A DNA stretch of 64,000 nt, taken from NCBI GenBank assembly GCA_965153455.1, contig OZ234501.1, forward strand, positions 4,526,001 to 4,590,000, in the 5' to 3' direction. Below are positions 35,944-49,000 of the stretch, in pieces. Origin of the DNA: Sphagnum compactum. Lineage: Eukaryota > Bryophyta > Sphagnopsida > Sphagnales. The notes beneath the pieces are model-generated. The model was not told the origin of the DNA. It worked only from the letters and a program-made list of their open reading frames with translations, and made no database searches. The translations under genes and the position numbers were made by a program. Each line of letters begins with the position of its first letter. The stretch's first letter is position 1.

Positions 35944-38900
35944 AAGACATGCATTTTGATGCATTAAAATTTCAAATGCTACTTCTGGGCCCAAATTTTT
36001 TAAGGTGTACCAAAATCTTGTTACACTGTCACCCTTTTCTATTTTTTTTACCTAGTCCTTTTTTACCATGTAAAGATACATTTATGGATGATTATGATGA
36101 AATCTAGAAACGTAATGTAAAATATAGTCCTTTTGAAAAATTTGACAACTTTTGATTCATTATTTTTTATGGGGAGCAAAATATAGAGTAATAAAGGACT
36201 ATAGTAAGGTTTAAGCCCTTTTCGTCCTGTGCAATGTTCAAAAGGTGACATTTGATTATGGCCTATTGACTTTAAGTGCAACAACTTGTAAATTTTATGC
36301 TTGCCCATTTCCATTCCATAATATTATTTTCTATAGTTGTTGCCACCTATACCTCCCATGGTGTGCCAACATATGGTTCAAAAAAAAAATTTGTTGCAAA
36401 AATCCCTTGTGTGAAGGTCTTGTACACTTAGATTGGTACATGAGCTTTGGGTTTGCAGAATTTGACATTCAATTGGAGGAGAAATACATAGATATGGATT
36501 GTGAGCTTGCACATTCTATGATTGCATAACAAAGGTGAACTATTGCCTTAGCTCACCTCCCCACCATTGGTAAGTTCATTGATTTGCTTGCATTTTTTTC
36601 ACTTGTTGATTTAATGTTGAAATAATTTTTCATGGACTATAATTATCAAACATTAGTTATACTTGTGAAATTTGTATCGAAAGGTTGGCTTATGCACAAC
36701 TGAGTACATTCATGGTTGAGTACATGAAAGGAATGTCTCACCCCAAAATCATTCTCAAAACAGTACTTTGAATGACCATTACACTTACAAAATAATTTAT
36801 TTGGTAGATTTGTTTTTTTCATTAGATACTCACATACTTCTTGACTAAAATGATGGTGATTTTTTGTGATTTGAATGATAAAAACATGTCCTTAAATGTC
36901 CTAAAAAATGGCTCAAGAACTATGTAGGCCATTGCACAATTTTATTAAAAATAACTCAATAGGACTAGCAATTTTTGTTCAAATTACTCCATATTTTGAC
37001 CACAAATATAATAAAGTATATTCTGTATAATGGCACAAATGTTTTGTATGATAAAACACCAAATTTTATGGAATTGATGCTAGAATCGTGGATTTTTTCA
37101 TAAAACAGATGCGTTGACAAAGACAATCAAATTAATTTTGTTAATTACAAATTTACATTCCAAAGGTTTGGAAAGAAGTATAGGAGACATGGGTGTAAAA
37201 AAATGACATTATTTAATGTTTTTGATTGGGTTTTGGCTCTCCAAATGAAAGTATGTCATTTTGGAATGTCAAAGTAGTCCTACATTCCTTTTTGGTTTAT
37301 AATTGAATAGGACATTTAAAATTTGTTCAATTGATTTGAATCATGCAATATAACATGTATTGGTTGAAAGCCTAAACATACATATCCCCCTTTCATTGCT
37401 TAGCATTTTAGAACATTCATTTTGTTAAGTCCTTGTTTTATGATTCAAGACAAAGGACAAATGGGTGTCATGGTTTGTGTTGTGGTACCCTAACCATGAA
37501 TGCACCCAATTACCAAGTGTTATGATAATTTTGTTGAGATTATAATGATGTGCAGGGGTATAAGTGAATATTTAGACTAGAATGTATTTTCCATAATTCA
37601 TGAGTTGTCATATATTGTATGTTCCTCCATAATAGAACACATATTTTTTATGTTGTGATGTAGTTTATGTATAGGGTATCATGCAGCTACTGTAGTAGAA
37701 CTTGCAGGTGATGTTTTTATATTACCCTTTTATGTACTTAGTTATATTATTTGTTCCCACATTATATTAGACTTATTGTATTAATTCGTGTATAATATAT
37801 AATATGAAATGCATTTATACTATGTGTTGTTTGTTTGATGTATGTGGTATTGAATGTACACATATTGCAAAAATAATTATAAATAGTATAATTTTAATGT
37901 TTGTGGAACATAATATGTAATAATCTATGTAATTTATGTATTCTATGTAATTAGTGTTGTCAATATTGGAGTCTATTATATACTTGAACAATTTTATCAT
38001 AACATGTACATGTATGTTTTTAAACGATGTATGAATTGTGCATTTCATTTGTTATGTTGTGTTGTTGCATTTTATTTGAATTGTTGTTTGCATAATAAGT
38101 TTTTTTCTTATATGTTACATATTGTGCATGGAATAACATCAAGAAACCTTGAATAAATATGTGTTTGTTTTTTTTTTTTTTTTGAGGAATGTGAATTTGG
38201 GAAGCATTTTTGTGTAGCTGAATTTTTAAAATATATGTGCTTATTATGGTGGTCAATTTATGCAAGTGATATCTTCAAGGTACATACAAGATAATTGCGG
38301 CAAGGCCATCAAATAAGTGGGTACACTGAACTAAAATTTGGAATTTTATTTATGCATTGGGTCATCATAGAAGGTGTTTTGTCTTCCATCTTCTACATGC
38401 ACCACCATTGTTAGTGTTAAGGAAACTAACAAAATGGGAAGGCCACAAACCCAATTGGGTGCAAACAAGATATTTGTACATATTTGTTACTTTGTTTTCT
38501 ACTTGGAAACACAAAAAATAGTCTTTCAAACTTCTAACCTTCCTTTAGCATTTGAAAATAAATGAAACTTTTAGTTTTTTTCATGAGCATCTCTAACTCC
38601 CTCTAGCTTTTCAAAGCAATTTGTGTCATATCATTTGGACTTGAAAAAGTACCCCAAAAGTGTTCCCAACAATTATGTCATTTCTTAGGGGTTGGGGATG
38701 ATTTCAGTTATGAAAACAAATTTGATTGACCAAAAACATTATACTAGAATGTTCACCACATCAATATTGAGGTGCACCTTAAAAAAAAGCCAAATATTTG
38801 CAAAAACATTCATTTACTTTCAAGTATTTGAACTTTAGTTTTCAAATTGCCACAAACTTTAGGTCCAATTCAAGTATTTGAAAGTAGTTGTATATAAAAA

Positions 38901-39500
38901 AAATGATAATAATAATCTAGTTTTTGAAGTCCATGCAAACAAGAGTTAAAAAAAATGTAATTAAAAAAAATTGTTATCCCCATAAAATCATTTACTTATT
39001 AATCCTTTTATTTAAGGACCCTAGTATTTTGTTGCTTACACTACTAAATAAATTATGTATACTTACCATGCTTTCACCCAATTGCCATCTGCTCCTCGCA
39101 TTGTCATTTCTCCTCACCTCAAGTGAATAGTTCAACATATTGTTGGGTGCAAACGGTCTAATAAGAGCCACTAGTGCCCTTTTAGGTGACTGTTTTTTGG
39201 GGAATATTTTTAAATATTCTCGAAAAAAGTCTTAATTTTTTTTTTTTTACTAATTTGTTAAGGTTTGTGTTAAAAATTAGCCCAAAAATATGTCATTTTC
39301 TTATACATCACTTTTGAAGGTCCAAATTTAATGAAATAATTTCATATTTTGGACATTAATAGAATAAGACATTATATTTGATAATGTGCAAAAATTTTAA
39401 CTTATTTTCAAGTTAAATTTCTTTTAAATTTTTTTTGTGTAAAAAACATAGAATTAAGTAGTGGTTACAATTGTTTTTGGCTCCTATTAGCATGATTGCA
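35944..39500. other. Gene-free AT-rich DNA
   Basis: No gene supported. 36245-36529 (+) is an open frame of 94 codons rich in Cys and aromatic residues with no family match that I know; the other open frames are low-complexity. Long T runs lie near 38166-38183 and 39233-39248. Confidence 0.5.
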
Positions 39501-39502
39501 CC

Positions 39503-40430
39503 TTGTTCCATTTACATGACATCACCAAGACATGCATTGTTGAATCACAAACCAAAAAGTGGAGTTCTAGCTACATCGAAAAGTCTTCTAGGTTTGCTTT
39601 GAACCCAATATTCATAGACTTTAGTCAACTTGGTGTTTCTCCCAATAAAGGTAAGAACAAAGTTGAAGGTGAAAGTTCAACTTCAAATGATCATGATTTG
39701 AGCAACAATTTTAGTGTTGAGGTTAAAGATGAAGAGATTATACATGTTTTCTAACAAGGAAGGTGATGAAAAAAATTTGATAACAATGAAAAGGAGGTTA
39801 AAGTCTAAGAAAAACCTCTTTTATTGAATAGAACTACCACTATTGTGAAGGAAGGGAGTTAGAAAGAACTTCAAAGAAGTGATTTAAAAAGAAGGGAGTC
39901 AAAAGGAAAGGAGTCATAAAGAAGGGCATGAAAAGGAAGGCACAAAATAGTAATTAAAAGGAAGTCAAAAACTTGAAGTGAGTTAAAAGGAAAGAATTAA
40001 GGGTTTTGAAGGGGTGGGTTTAGTTGGCACTAAACACACACATGGCAAAGAATTTGAGCACCTTTAAGGCCCAAGGCAAGTGGCACTACTAAGGTTGCTA
40101 AACCTTGTGAAAAAGCTAATGCGACTTTGGGAAAGGCTGATGAATTTCATGAGAAGGACAAAGGTGTTGATAGCCCACACAATTTGGAAGTAGTTGATAT
40201 TAAGAAAAGTAATGGGAAATTTGGTAAGGGAAAAAAAGTGGTGGAGAGAAATCAAAGGAATAAATGATGTTGAAGACTCGAACTTAAAATCCAACAGAAA
40301 TATATGAATTGCAATCTTCAAGAAAAAAGTTGAAAATAAAGGGAGAGACTCAATGGAAGTCCCTTGTGTGCAATGAAAGCCAAGAGTCACCAAAGAAGGT
40401 ATCAATTAAAAAAAAAGATTAGGGTATAAT
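39503..40430 (+). pseudogene. Decayed Lys-rich ORF, family unknown
   Basis: 39503-39754 is open (HDITKTCIVESQTKKW, then GKNKVEGESSTSNDHD). After it, Lys- and Glu-rich coding-like sequence continues through stops, with short repeats of AAGAAGGGAGT and AAAGGAAGG type (39840-39990) and a last piece ELQSSRKKLKIKGETQWKS near 40310. It is probably a remnant of a transposon-encoded basic protein; no specific family is claimed. Confidence 0.3.
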
Positions 40431-40811
40431 TTTGGACCTTCAAGTGATGAAGATAACATAGATAATAGAAATTTGGGCCTAGTTATGTAGCTAGTGGATG
40501 ACATGTATGTTAAATAATTTGAGCATGCCATCTACACCAATATATTACACAATTACATCAATTGGATTTTGATTTTGTTTATCAAATGGTGGTTAAAACC
40601 CTAGTGTCATTTAATGTTTTTGATATGGATGCCTAGTTGCAAGTCTTTTGTTGACTTGCACATACATCTATTGTCATTAGTAGAAATTGGCCAAAATCTA
40701 ACCACTATATTTGTAACTACATGCGACTATTATTCATTTGCGACTACCTTTGAACATTTTTGCAACTATTTCTTGTGTTGGTCATATTTGCGATTGCACT
40801 ATAACTAGTTT

Positions 40812-42950
40812 CACTACAAAGAATCTTATCTATTCCAACCCATGCATTTGTGACTTCTATCCAAATTAATCATTTTTGGGATTTTAGATATGATTGTCCT
40901 CCATGGCACTTAGTAAAAAGGACTAGTAGTTGTGTAAACAACTACAAAGTGGTTTGCAATTGCATATGCAATTATACTTGCGCCTAATGTTGATTTGGAT
41001 GAAAATGAAAATGAAAAATATTTTATATCATCCTTTTTAGTGGCACCCCAAAATAGATGAAAATGTAGTTGTTTTTGTGACTTGCAAGGTGATTCAAAGG
41101 CTATTAGATGCCATGTGGCATCTTTTCAACTTGATTTGTGACTATAAACTTTAGTCGCAAATGCACATGTAATCAAATGTGAAAAAAAAAACTTCGCCAA
41201 TGAAATTGTTGGATTTAGTGGTCTAATTATTTTCTCATAACTTTTTTCAATGAATTAACCATTAAATGTGTAGTAAGGTTTGGTGGGTTTGTGAAAATTT
41301 CAAAGGACCTAGATGGCAATTAATGGTAGAATAGGGCGTAGTAGGTATTTTATCATATTGTTGATATGTGATAATGTTCTTGTATTAATTATTTAACTAA
41401 TTAAGCTATGTAATTTATTTATTAAATAACTTAGGGGAGGGTAGTAAATGTCATTAAATAATTACGTAAAATGTGCAATTAATGTATTAAATAGGCAATA
41501 AGTAGGATAGGTAGTAAGTAACAAATAGGTCATATGTATGTGGGTTAAGTAATATATATTTTATTAGGCTGATATGTGTGATATTTTTTGAATTAATTAC
41601 TATATTAGGTACATGTAATGTAATTTATTTATTGAATATGCTAGGTAGTAGGAGTAATTTATGACCCATTTCATATTATACATTTAAATTACATTTTGTT
41701 GGTACAATTATGATCTATTACAAGCAAAATTATATAATATAATTTATTTCTACTTAAATTTTTTATCATAATTTTAAGTAAAACTTAAGATATTATTATT
41801 AAACATAATAAAATTTATAGTTCCATAAAATCAATTAATTATATGGCATTAATCAATATTTAAAAATTAAAACTAGTTTTAGATTAATATTTTATATCAG
41901 AAATATAGTTAATAAAATAAAATTTATTATATTTATATCATAATTTATTTATAAATATTATATGTGAATAAATTATATACCACAAAATTTAATTAAAATT
42001 TATTAATAAAATTATGATATATCAAAAGAAAACTGTTTAATATAATTTTTAGAACCAAATGAAGGTTTAAAATATGAAATTTATTTATGTATTTGTTATT
42101 ATATTATCCATTTATATGTGATTGAATTTATTTTTTCCAACAAAAAGGTCTTTGAAATTGTATTGAATAACAAAATTCCAATTATTTTCTTTTCAAATTG
42201 ATTTATATTCAAGAGGAAAGAATTATGTTTATGTAGATTATTTGAATTTTTTTAAATTTAAACTTTAATATTGTCATTTGGACAAAATTGTTATAATATA
42301 TCAAATTTCAAAGATGATGTTTTGTGTAATGTTTGAAATAAAATGGGTTAAACAAAATAAACATTTTTTCTTCCACAACAAGTGGGGTGGCTTGGTGGTA
42401 AAAGAATTGATCTCCATCCTTGGGATCCTTGTGAATGGTATGGGTTGTGATCAACATTAGAATGTTGATCCAATATTCCCTACCTACATAGCCAACATAA
42501 GCTAGGTGCTTATTAGGTGACCTTAAGTAGGCACATTAGTTCGCGTACCTAACAACCTAAACTAGCTTTTTAAGCCTAACCTATGTAATGACATGTGTCA
42601 ACATGGTATAGGTTGAATTTAATGAAGTTAATAATAATATAAATACATATAATACTATTACTTTATTATTTAAATAACAAATGTTTTAAAAATATATTTT
42701 ACATTTTTGAGTCGTAAAATCAATTGCAAAATGACAATGCCATGTAAGTTGGTTTGGATGAATGAAAAGTTCATGTAGATCACATCTTTATGTAATTGCC
42801 TTTGCAATTTGGTGCTATGTATTGTCTTTTGTGACTAGAATTTTATGTGATTTGTCCAAGGTGATTAGGCAATGTAACAAGTCGCATGTAATAATTATAG
42901 TTAAAAATGAATCGTAAATCCAATCGTATATTTGCAAATTCCTTACAGTG
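40812..42950. mobile_element. Candidate CACTA-like element, 2.1 kb, decayed
   Basis: The left end CACTACAAAGAAT and the right end in reverse complement CACTGTAAGGAAT are flanked by TTT on both sides (40809-40811 and 42951-42953). Near both ends there are many short copies of TTTGCGACT and TTGCAA-type motifs in both orientations, as subterminal repeats of CACTA elements. The interior is AT-rich, has GTAG/TAGG-type repeats (about 41330-41660) and no coding region. The same motifs also occur just outside both ends, so the true boundaries may lie further out. Confidence 0.45.
42381..42455 (+). repeat. tRNA-like remnant
   Basis: A box A-like GGTGGCTTGGTGGTAAAAG followed about 45 bp later by a weak box B-like GGTATGGGTTGTGATC. 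It lies inside the candidate CACTA-like element at 40812-42950. Confidence 0.3.
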
Positions 42951-42953
42951 TTT

Positions 42954-44613
42954 GCAACTATCATGGTTTTCATCCGAAAAGAACAACTTACGTCCCATTA
43001 GTTATAAATGTGACTAATTTTGTTGCAACCCTATGAATATACAAAGGTGCATTTTGTGTATTCTAAGGGGTACAATTGGATATATTAAAATTTACAAATG
43101 TATATTTTGTGTGTATATGAATGGTCATATTACATGTCTATTCAAAGATTATTATTAACATTAAATGGCCTCCGTATCATGGTTACACTATGTGTATATT
43201 TTGATTATATTAAAGTTCTATGTAAAATATTGACTAAATATATTGCGGACATATTACAAGTTTATCTAAAGTTTCTTATTATACTCCTTGAAATTATTAC
43301 AAATTAAATTATTATTATTAGATGTTGATATTTATAGTTTTACAAAAACTATAATAATTTTAATATATTATTATTTATGTATTTATTCATAGAAATCACT
43401 AAAATAATTACTAAAAAATATTTTGAATTACTATATAATTACTAAAACTATATTCTAAGGACTATGTAGTTATTAAAAATTAATTTTATTATTTATTTAA
43501 AATTAAGAATATAATATTTCATAATAGCTATAACAAGTGACAAAATAATTTATATTATAATAAAAAAAACTAACCTAGGTTAGCTACGAGTTACATTATT
43601 ATTGTTTATTATTATAAATAATCAATTATTACGTATTATTATATTATAATAATTACTAATATAATTAATATATAGTTTAAAACTTTTATATTTAAAATTA
43701 AATAAGTATTTAGTAGTTAATTACTGAAATATATATTTTGGTTATTAGATACACGAAACACTTAGTATTGGAAGAAAGTAAATTGAAATACTTCCAAGTC
43801 TTACACTTTTAAAATAAATTTAAATATTGTAAATGATTAACTGTAGAAAAGAAAATTAATTGGGATATTGTTGAAATTACACATGAGTAGATGGATATTG
43901 TTTTATGAACAATATAATTTTTAAAAAAATGTATGAGTTAGGGTTGAGAAAAAATATTATTTGAAAATACCTTTTCATTGAAGTTGTTTTACTGGTTTCC
44001 ATCACAAACTATTTCCAAAGTATCTACAAGAATGGTTGATACATTCCATTCACTATTTGAAAACTTTATGTAATAATTTGAAAACTTGGATGAATCTTCA
44101 GTGTAAAGGATACCAATGTCCACATAACAATTTCATTTGATTTTTTTGTTATGTACAAAACTTTCAAATTTTCCATGATCCCATAAGAACACCTTGAAAG
44201 ATTTTACAAGATCACATTTTCTTTTGCTTCAACTTAATATCATTTGAACTAGGAATGAAAATAAGTTAAATTTGTGAAGCTATTCAATTTTTTAGTAAAT
44301 CTTGCTAGCTCAACAAGCATATATATTTAAGATGTTAGAAACAAAATGTTGTATTTCAACAATATATGAAAAAGAAAATGTAGTTCAAAGTCTAGAAATG
44401 CAAGAAGATTTCAAGTCAACATGTTTATAACTTTGCGTTGAAGACAAATCACAACACGAAGGTGCATGATGAATTGGTTAAGGATTTGGCTTGTGATTGT
44501 GGAGGTGATAGTTTCAATTCTCACTTGTGAAATTTTATATTTTTAGCTTATTATATTCATAATGGGTTAGGCTTATGGTGAACTATGCGTTACAACCTAT
44601 GCCCTAGTTATAC
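42954..44613. other. Very AT-rich gene-free DNA
   Basis: Almost pure AT stretches (43280-43760) and no coding potential. A tRNA-like remnant lies at 44461-44530 (separate entry). Confidence 0.6.
44461..44530 (+). repeat. tRNA-like (SINE-like) remnant
   Basis: GTGCATGATGAATTGGTTAA (box A-like) and, 35-40 bp on, GATAGTTTCAATTCTCAC (box B-like, close to the usual GGTTCAATTCC). The spacing fits a tRNA-derived promoter. Confidence 0.45.
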
Positions 44614-44954
44614 CATTGTAACAAAACACATGGTTTTTGGCTCCCAAAATTATGATAAAGAATTAGAGTCACTTGTACTTGACTAATTTTGTTCATTTTA
44701 ATTAACCCAAAAGTAGCATTGTCTAACTTGACTAATTTCAACTTTTGTTTGAATCAAAATGAACACTAACACATAAACCATGAGGGACCCACATGGAGAT
44801 TGTAGTATTGAACTTTGTCACAAGAAAATGACAAGGACAACATGATGTGCCACAAAGGATGTTTGTTATGACTAAAACACAAACTACTTTTGTCAAGTCT
44901 TATGTCGCACAATGTATATCATGCCCCCAACTTTTAATTAATTGTAATCGTGAA

Positions 44955-44986
<32 letters not shown>

Positions 44987-45239
44987 AGAAATTGATTACA
45001 AATTGTCACATGCCAAATTTATTCATTATGAAATCTAATTACTAATTAATCAAATGATGCATTAACACACAATATAATCAAATTATGTGATGAAATTAAA
45101 AAAGCTCAAAAATTAGATACACGTATATTGAAAATTATTTCTAGATGATTATTATAACCCAAATTAAGATTAAAAGATTACACTTGAATTTTTTTAATGA
45201 ATATTAGAATTATTATATAATAAAATAAAATAATGAAAT

Positions 45240-45376
45240 AAAGGTATGTAGGTAGGTAATGAACAAGTAGGCAAGTCATAAATAGTTATGAAAGTAAGTA
45301 GGTATGTCATAAATAAGAATGTAGGTAGGTAAATATGTAAATAGGTAGGATTAGCTACCTAACTACCTACCTAGTA
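45240..45376. repeat. TAGG/GTAG-rich tract
   Basis: Interrupted repeats of GTAGGTA, turning into the reverse-complement form TACCTAACTACCTACC at its right end, so it can fold back on itself. Confidence 0.7.
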
Positions 45377-45499
45377 ATTAACAACCACTTATTACTTTCT
45401 TACATATAAAATTAACTTCATTATATATTTATATAATAAATTTTAATTCTAGAAACTCAAAACATACATGTGTTTATAATTTTTAGCAAGGATTGTCAT

Positions 45500-45562
45500 C
45501 ATGTGAAGCGGTGGTTAAATTGTTCAAGACTTGCTTTAAGTGAAGGTTCAAATTTCAATCTT
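45500..45562 (+). repeat. tRNA-like remnant
   Basis: GAAGCGGTGGTTAAATTG (box A-like) and, about 30 bp on, GAAGGTTCAAATTTCAAT (box B-like). It lies inside the CACTA-like element 44614-46001. Confidence 0.45.
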
Positions 45563-46004
45563 GACATTTTATAATTGTGATTAAAGTTGGTCATGTATTA
45601 TAGGTGTGACTAAAGTTAGTTATGTTGATGTGATAGGAGAAAATATATACAAGTAATAAGGTCTAAAGATGAGTTGTAGGATGACCACTTGTTGACAATC
45701 AAATTCAAGAAATTTATTTCTTTAACGTCCTAGTTAAAACAACGATAGTTTTTACAATTTATAGAATTAAATTAAAATTCACACATTGCAATGACATGTT
45801 GATATTTTGCCAAATTTTTTTTGATACTAATTTATATGGAATAATAGTAATATGGCTTTCTAAACTAGCACATTAATCAAAATGAACATGGCTTGAATAT
45901 GATTAGAATTTTTTTTATGGAGCCATGAATTGTCCGGTGTCCATTTTGACTAAAAACTTAGTGAAGAAAGATACGGAAAAAGACACATGAATGTTATAAT
46001 GTAC

Positions 46005-49000
46005 CCCACCTACCACACAATTTACATGTTTAGTTAACTATCACCTACCTATAAAATAAAATAAAATTAGCTTGTCATTAAAAAAAAAAATGTTATGTCC
46101 AACCAATGATTTACCTACCTATAACCAAAAATATATATCTAGGATTTTTTAAATAGAAATGAATATATATATATATATATATATAATTTGTTAGTAATTG
46201 AATTTTTTTTCCAATTGTACAAAATTAAAAGATCACTTCTCAAAAAGGATTTTGTCATGTGATTTGACAAATCGAAATGTCCACCACTTGATTAGTTGAT
46301 AGGATCATTAGTCAAAGAGACCACTAGTCAAGTTGGCCAAGTTGAAAACTACTTGTACAAATTTCAAGATGATCATTTGGTTCAATTGAAAAAAATAATT
46401 TGAATTTTTTTTCAATCAAATAAATTGTGAATTCTTGTGATGAATAGTGATTTCAGCAAAACATTATCAAAGTTTTAAATCCTAGATATTTCATTTGTTC
46501 CCCTTAGAAATTAATACCATGTTAAAACTTTAGAAGTTGTTGCTATCACTAAAGATTTGGAGATCAAAATACAAAGAAAAGAAAGCTAAACAATAAGACC
46601 AAATGGCAACAAGAAAAATATATTTATACAATGAGATTGATGAATTTAATTTAAATTTGAATCCAAATAATAAATTAACAATTGTTATTGACTTCCTTTG
46701 TGCATAAGATTAGTAGAAGAACATTTCAAAAGTCATGTCATAAGTTCCAAACATATTGCAACTAGTTTGATATTTGTTGTTATTTGCAACCACTACAAAT
46801 TGCACAAATCCATGCTTGAATTAACTTAGCCCTTTTTAAAAGTTCAACGTGTGCACATGCATGACATATAAAAATTGTTCTCTTTGATATTTATATCTTG
46901 CATGCCAAATAAGCAATCAAATGTATTTATAGCTTGTGCATGCACTATAATTTCTTCATTTTAGCATGCACCACTTGCTTGTTGTCAACTTAATAGATTA
47001 AAAACAACAGGGGAACAAAAGAAATTATTGCATTAAATTGTTCAGTGAACCACATGAGAAAGGTTATCAAGAAACCAAATTCCAATAATGTTGTTTGGTG
47101 TTCAATTATTCTTTTTCATTAAAGATTTTATTTATATTTTGATTTTTTGTAATGAAATAATTATGCTTTGAACTTGAATATTAAGCCAACATTTCCATCC
47201 TAGGATTAAAACAATGTAAACCCTGAATTAATTCCAAGCTTTGTTGAAGGGCTACCAAACCAAGTATGGCAACCATGCATGGTCTCTTGGTTATCTAGTG
47301 GTTTCCAAGTCATTTACCAAAGGCCAAGAAGGCAATCTTTGATATTTAGCCATGGAATTAATATTTTGACTACAAAATTTAAAGAAAAATTTGGAAGGAA
47401 AGGAAAGGATTCTTTTAGGAGTATGTAGTTCTTGAAATTGGACATAGGGTCAACATATGTAACCTTGGATAGTGGATCAATCAAACTTCCAAGCATTTAC
47501 ATTGAAAAGTACATAGAATGTTTGATCTTCTTGGACATGAAAAGTTCTCATTTTAAATATCAAGTCAGTATATAATGAAATTATAATCACATAAGAATTG
47601 GTGTGAGATTTTGAAAAATAAACATTATTATGAGCAAAGCTCCTTCCAAGCCCTTTAAACATGAAAAACGCAAAAATCTTATAGTTTCGTGAACATGAAA
47701 AGATTGGCTCAAATCATATGAAATTTTTAAGAGCTCACACATTATATTTTCTTTACTAGTGATTGAAAAAAATAAATTAATTGAACTGCATATATATTCT
47801 AAAAGATCTTTGATTAAAAAAATAAATTCAACACCATTCATTTGATTCACTTTTAGATTTCAAATGACAACAACTATAATGATTTCTTGAATAAGGGGAA
47901 ATTTTTTATTGAGATTGTCACCAATGGAATTGAAATGTTTGCTATAAAGCCATTTGCATTATAAAGCCAAGGCTTTATAAAGCCAATTGCATCTTACATA
48001 TTTAAACCCTGGGTTGACAAGGGGTTCAAGTAACTTGGTCTAGTTCTATTTTAATGATTAGGAAATTTAAGATCTAAAACATTCGTTCCTTGTAGAGAAT
48101 CTTTATTACTCAATGTTTCAAGAAGAAATTGTAACTCATTAATCTTTATAAAAGAGAAAATGAAACATTGTAATTAAGGTTTTTTTTTCAAATTCCTCAA
48201 GTAGGTTCACTGGTAAGGATTCCTAACATTAATTAACATTAAATGACAACTATCCTAGGTGCGCAATAACATATGCATAAAAGTGTCATTACAGATGATG
48301 ACTTAAGAAATGTGTAGTTTTAGATGTGGTTGATTTACTTAATTTTATTTCAAAAAATGGCAAAAAATTTGTTAAGGGGGTAGGATGATTACATGATTTG
48401 GATGAACAAGGCATTAGGACAAGGACTACTCATGGAGCATTGTAGTTTTGAATTTTGAATTCTTATTGGTTTTGAATTATGATGATGTGACTTGGGACTA
48501 CCCAAAGAAAGAAGATCTAGGGAAGAAGCGAAAGGATTAAATAGTTTTGGGAGAGTGGGGAGAGCTGTATGGACTTTGTAGTAGAAAACCACATATTTTG
48601 TTTTGAAATACCAAAATTTTTAATTGTCATTTCAACAAAACATGGGATTCTATTGTAATTTTGATTTACGTTTTCAGTAATACAGATAAACATAGACTTC
48701 TACAGTGAATTTTATGTTTATATCGTTGTGTGAATTTTTTCTAGTATCAGATTATGATGAAATGAATTGTAATCTTGTTTTTGGAGTTTTTTACAATGTA
48801 TTTTGAAGTGCGGATTCTAGTTATATGAAATAACCATGAATTTGGTGTTTTAATGAATGGCAATGTTAAGTATGTTAAAAATCAAGGCACAAATAGTGAA
48901 TGTATGCATGTGAAGTGCAGATATTTTTAAGTAGTGTGGAATAATTTTGTAGGAATTAAATTTCAATTCTACCAAAATCTTTAAAAATCACAAATGTTTT

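Larger units (their letters stand above)
44614..46001. mobile_element. CACTA-like element, 1.4 kb, decayed
   Basis: The left end CATTGTAACA and the right end in reverse complement CATTATAACA look like C-to-T-decayed CACTACAACA. The 3-bp target duplication is TAC (44611-44613 and 46002-46004). Subterminal motifs TTGACTAA and TTAGTCAA occur near both ends. The interior holds a TG microsatellite (44957-44986), a GTAG/TAGG tract (45240-45376) and a tRNA-like piece. No coding region. It shares its terminal and subterminal sequence with the element at 51797-52900. Confidence 0.6.

Noticed and set aside
36245-36529. Cys-rich 94-codon ORF as a secreted peptide gene
   Set aside because: There is no signal peptide at the N-terminus, it sits in AT-rich decayed DNA, and its Cys spacing matches no pattern I know.
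42381-42455. Functional tRNA genes among the tRNA-like segments
   Set aside because: No acceptor stem or complete cloverleaf can be drawn for this or the other four segments; only internal promoter-like boxes remain.
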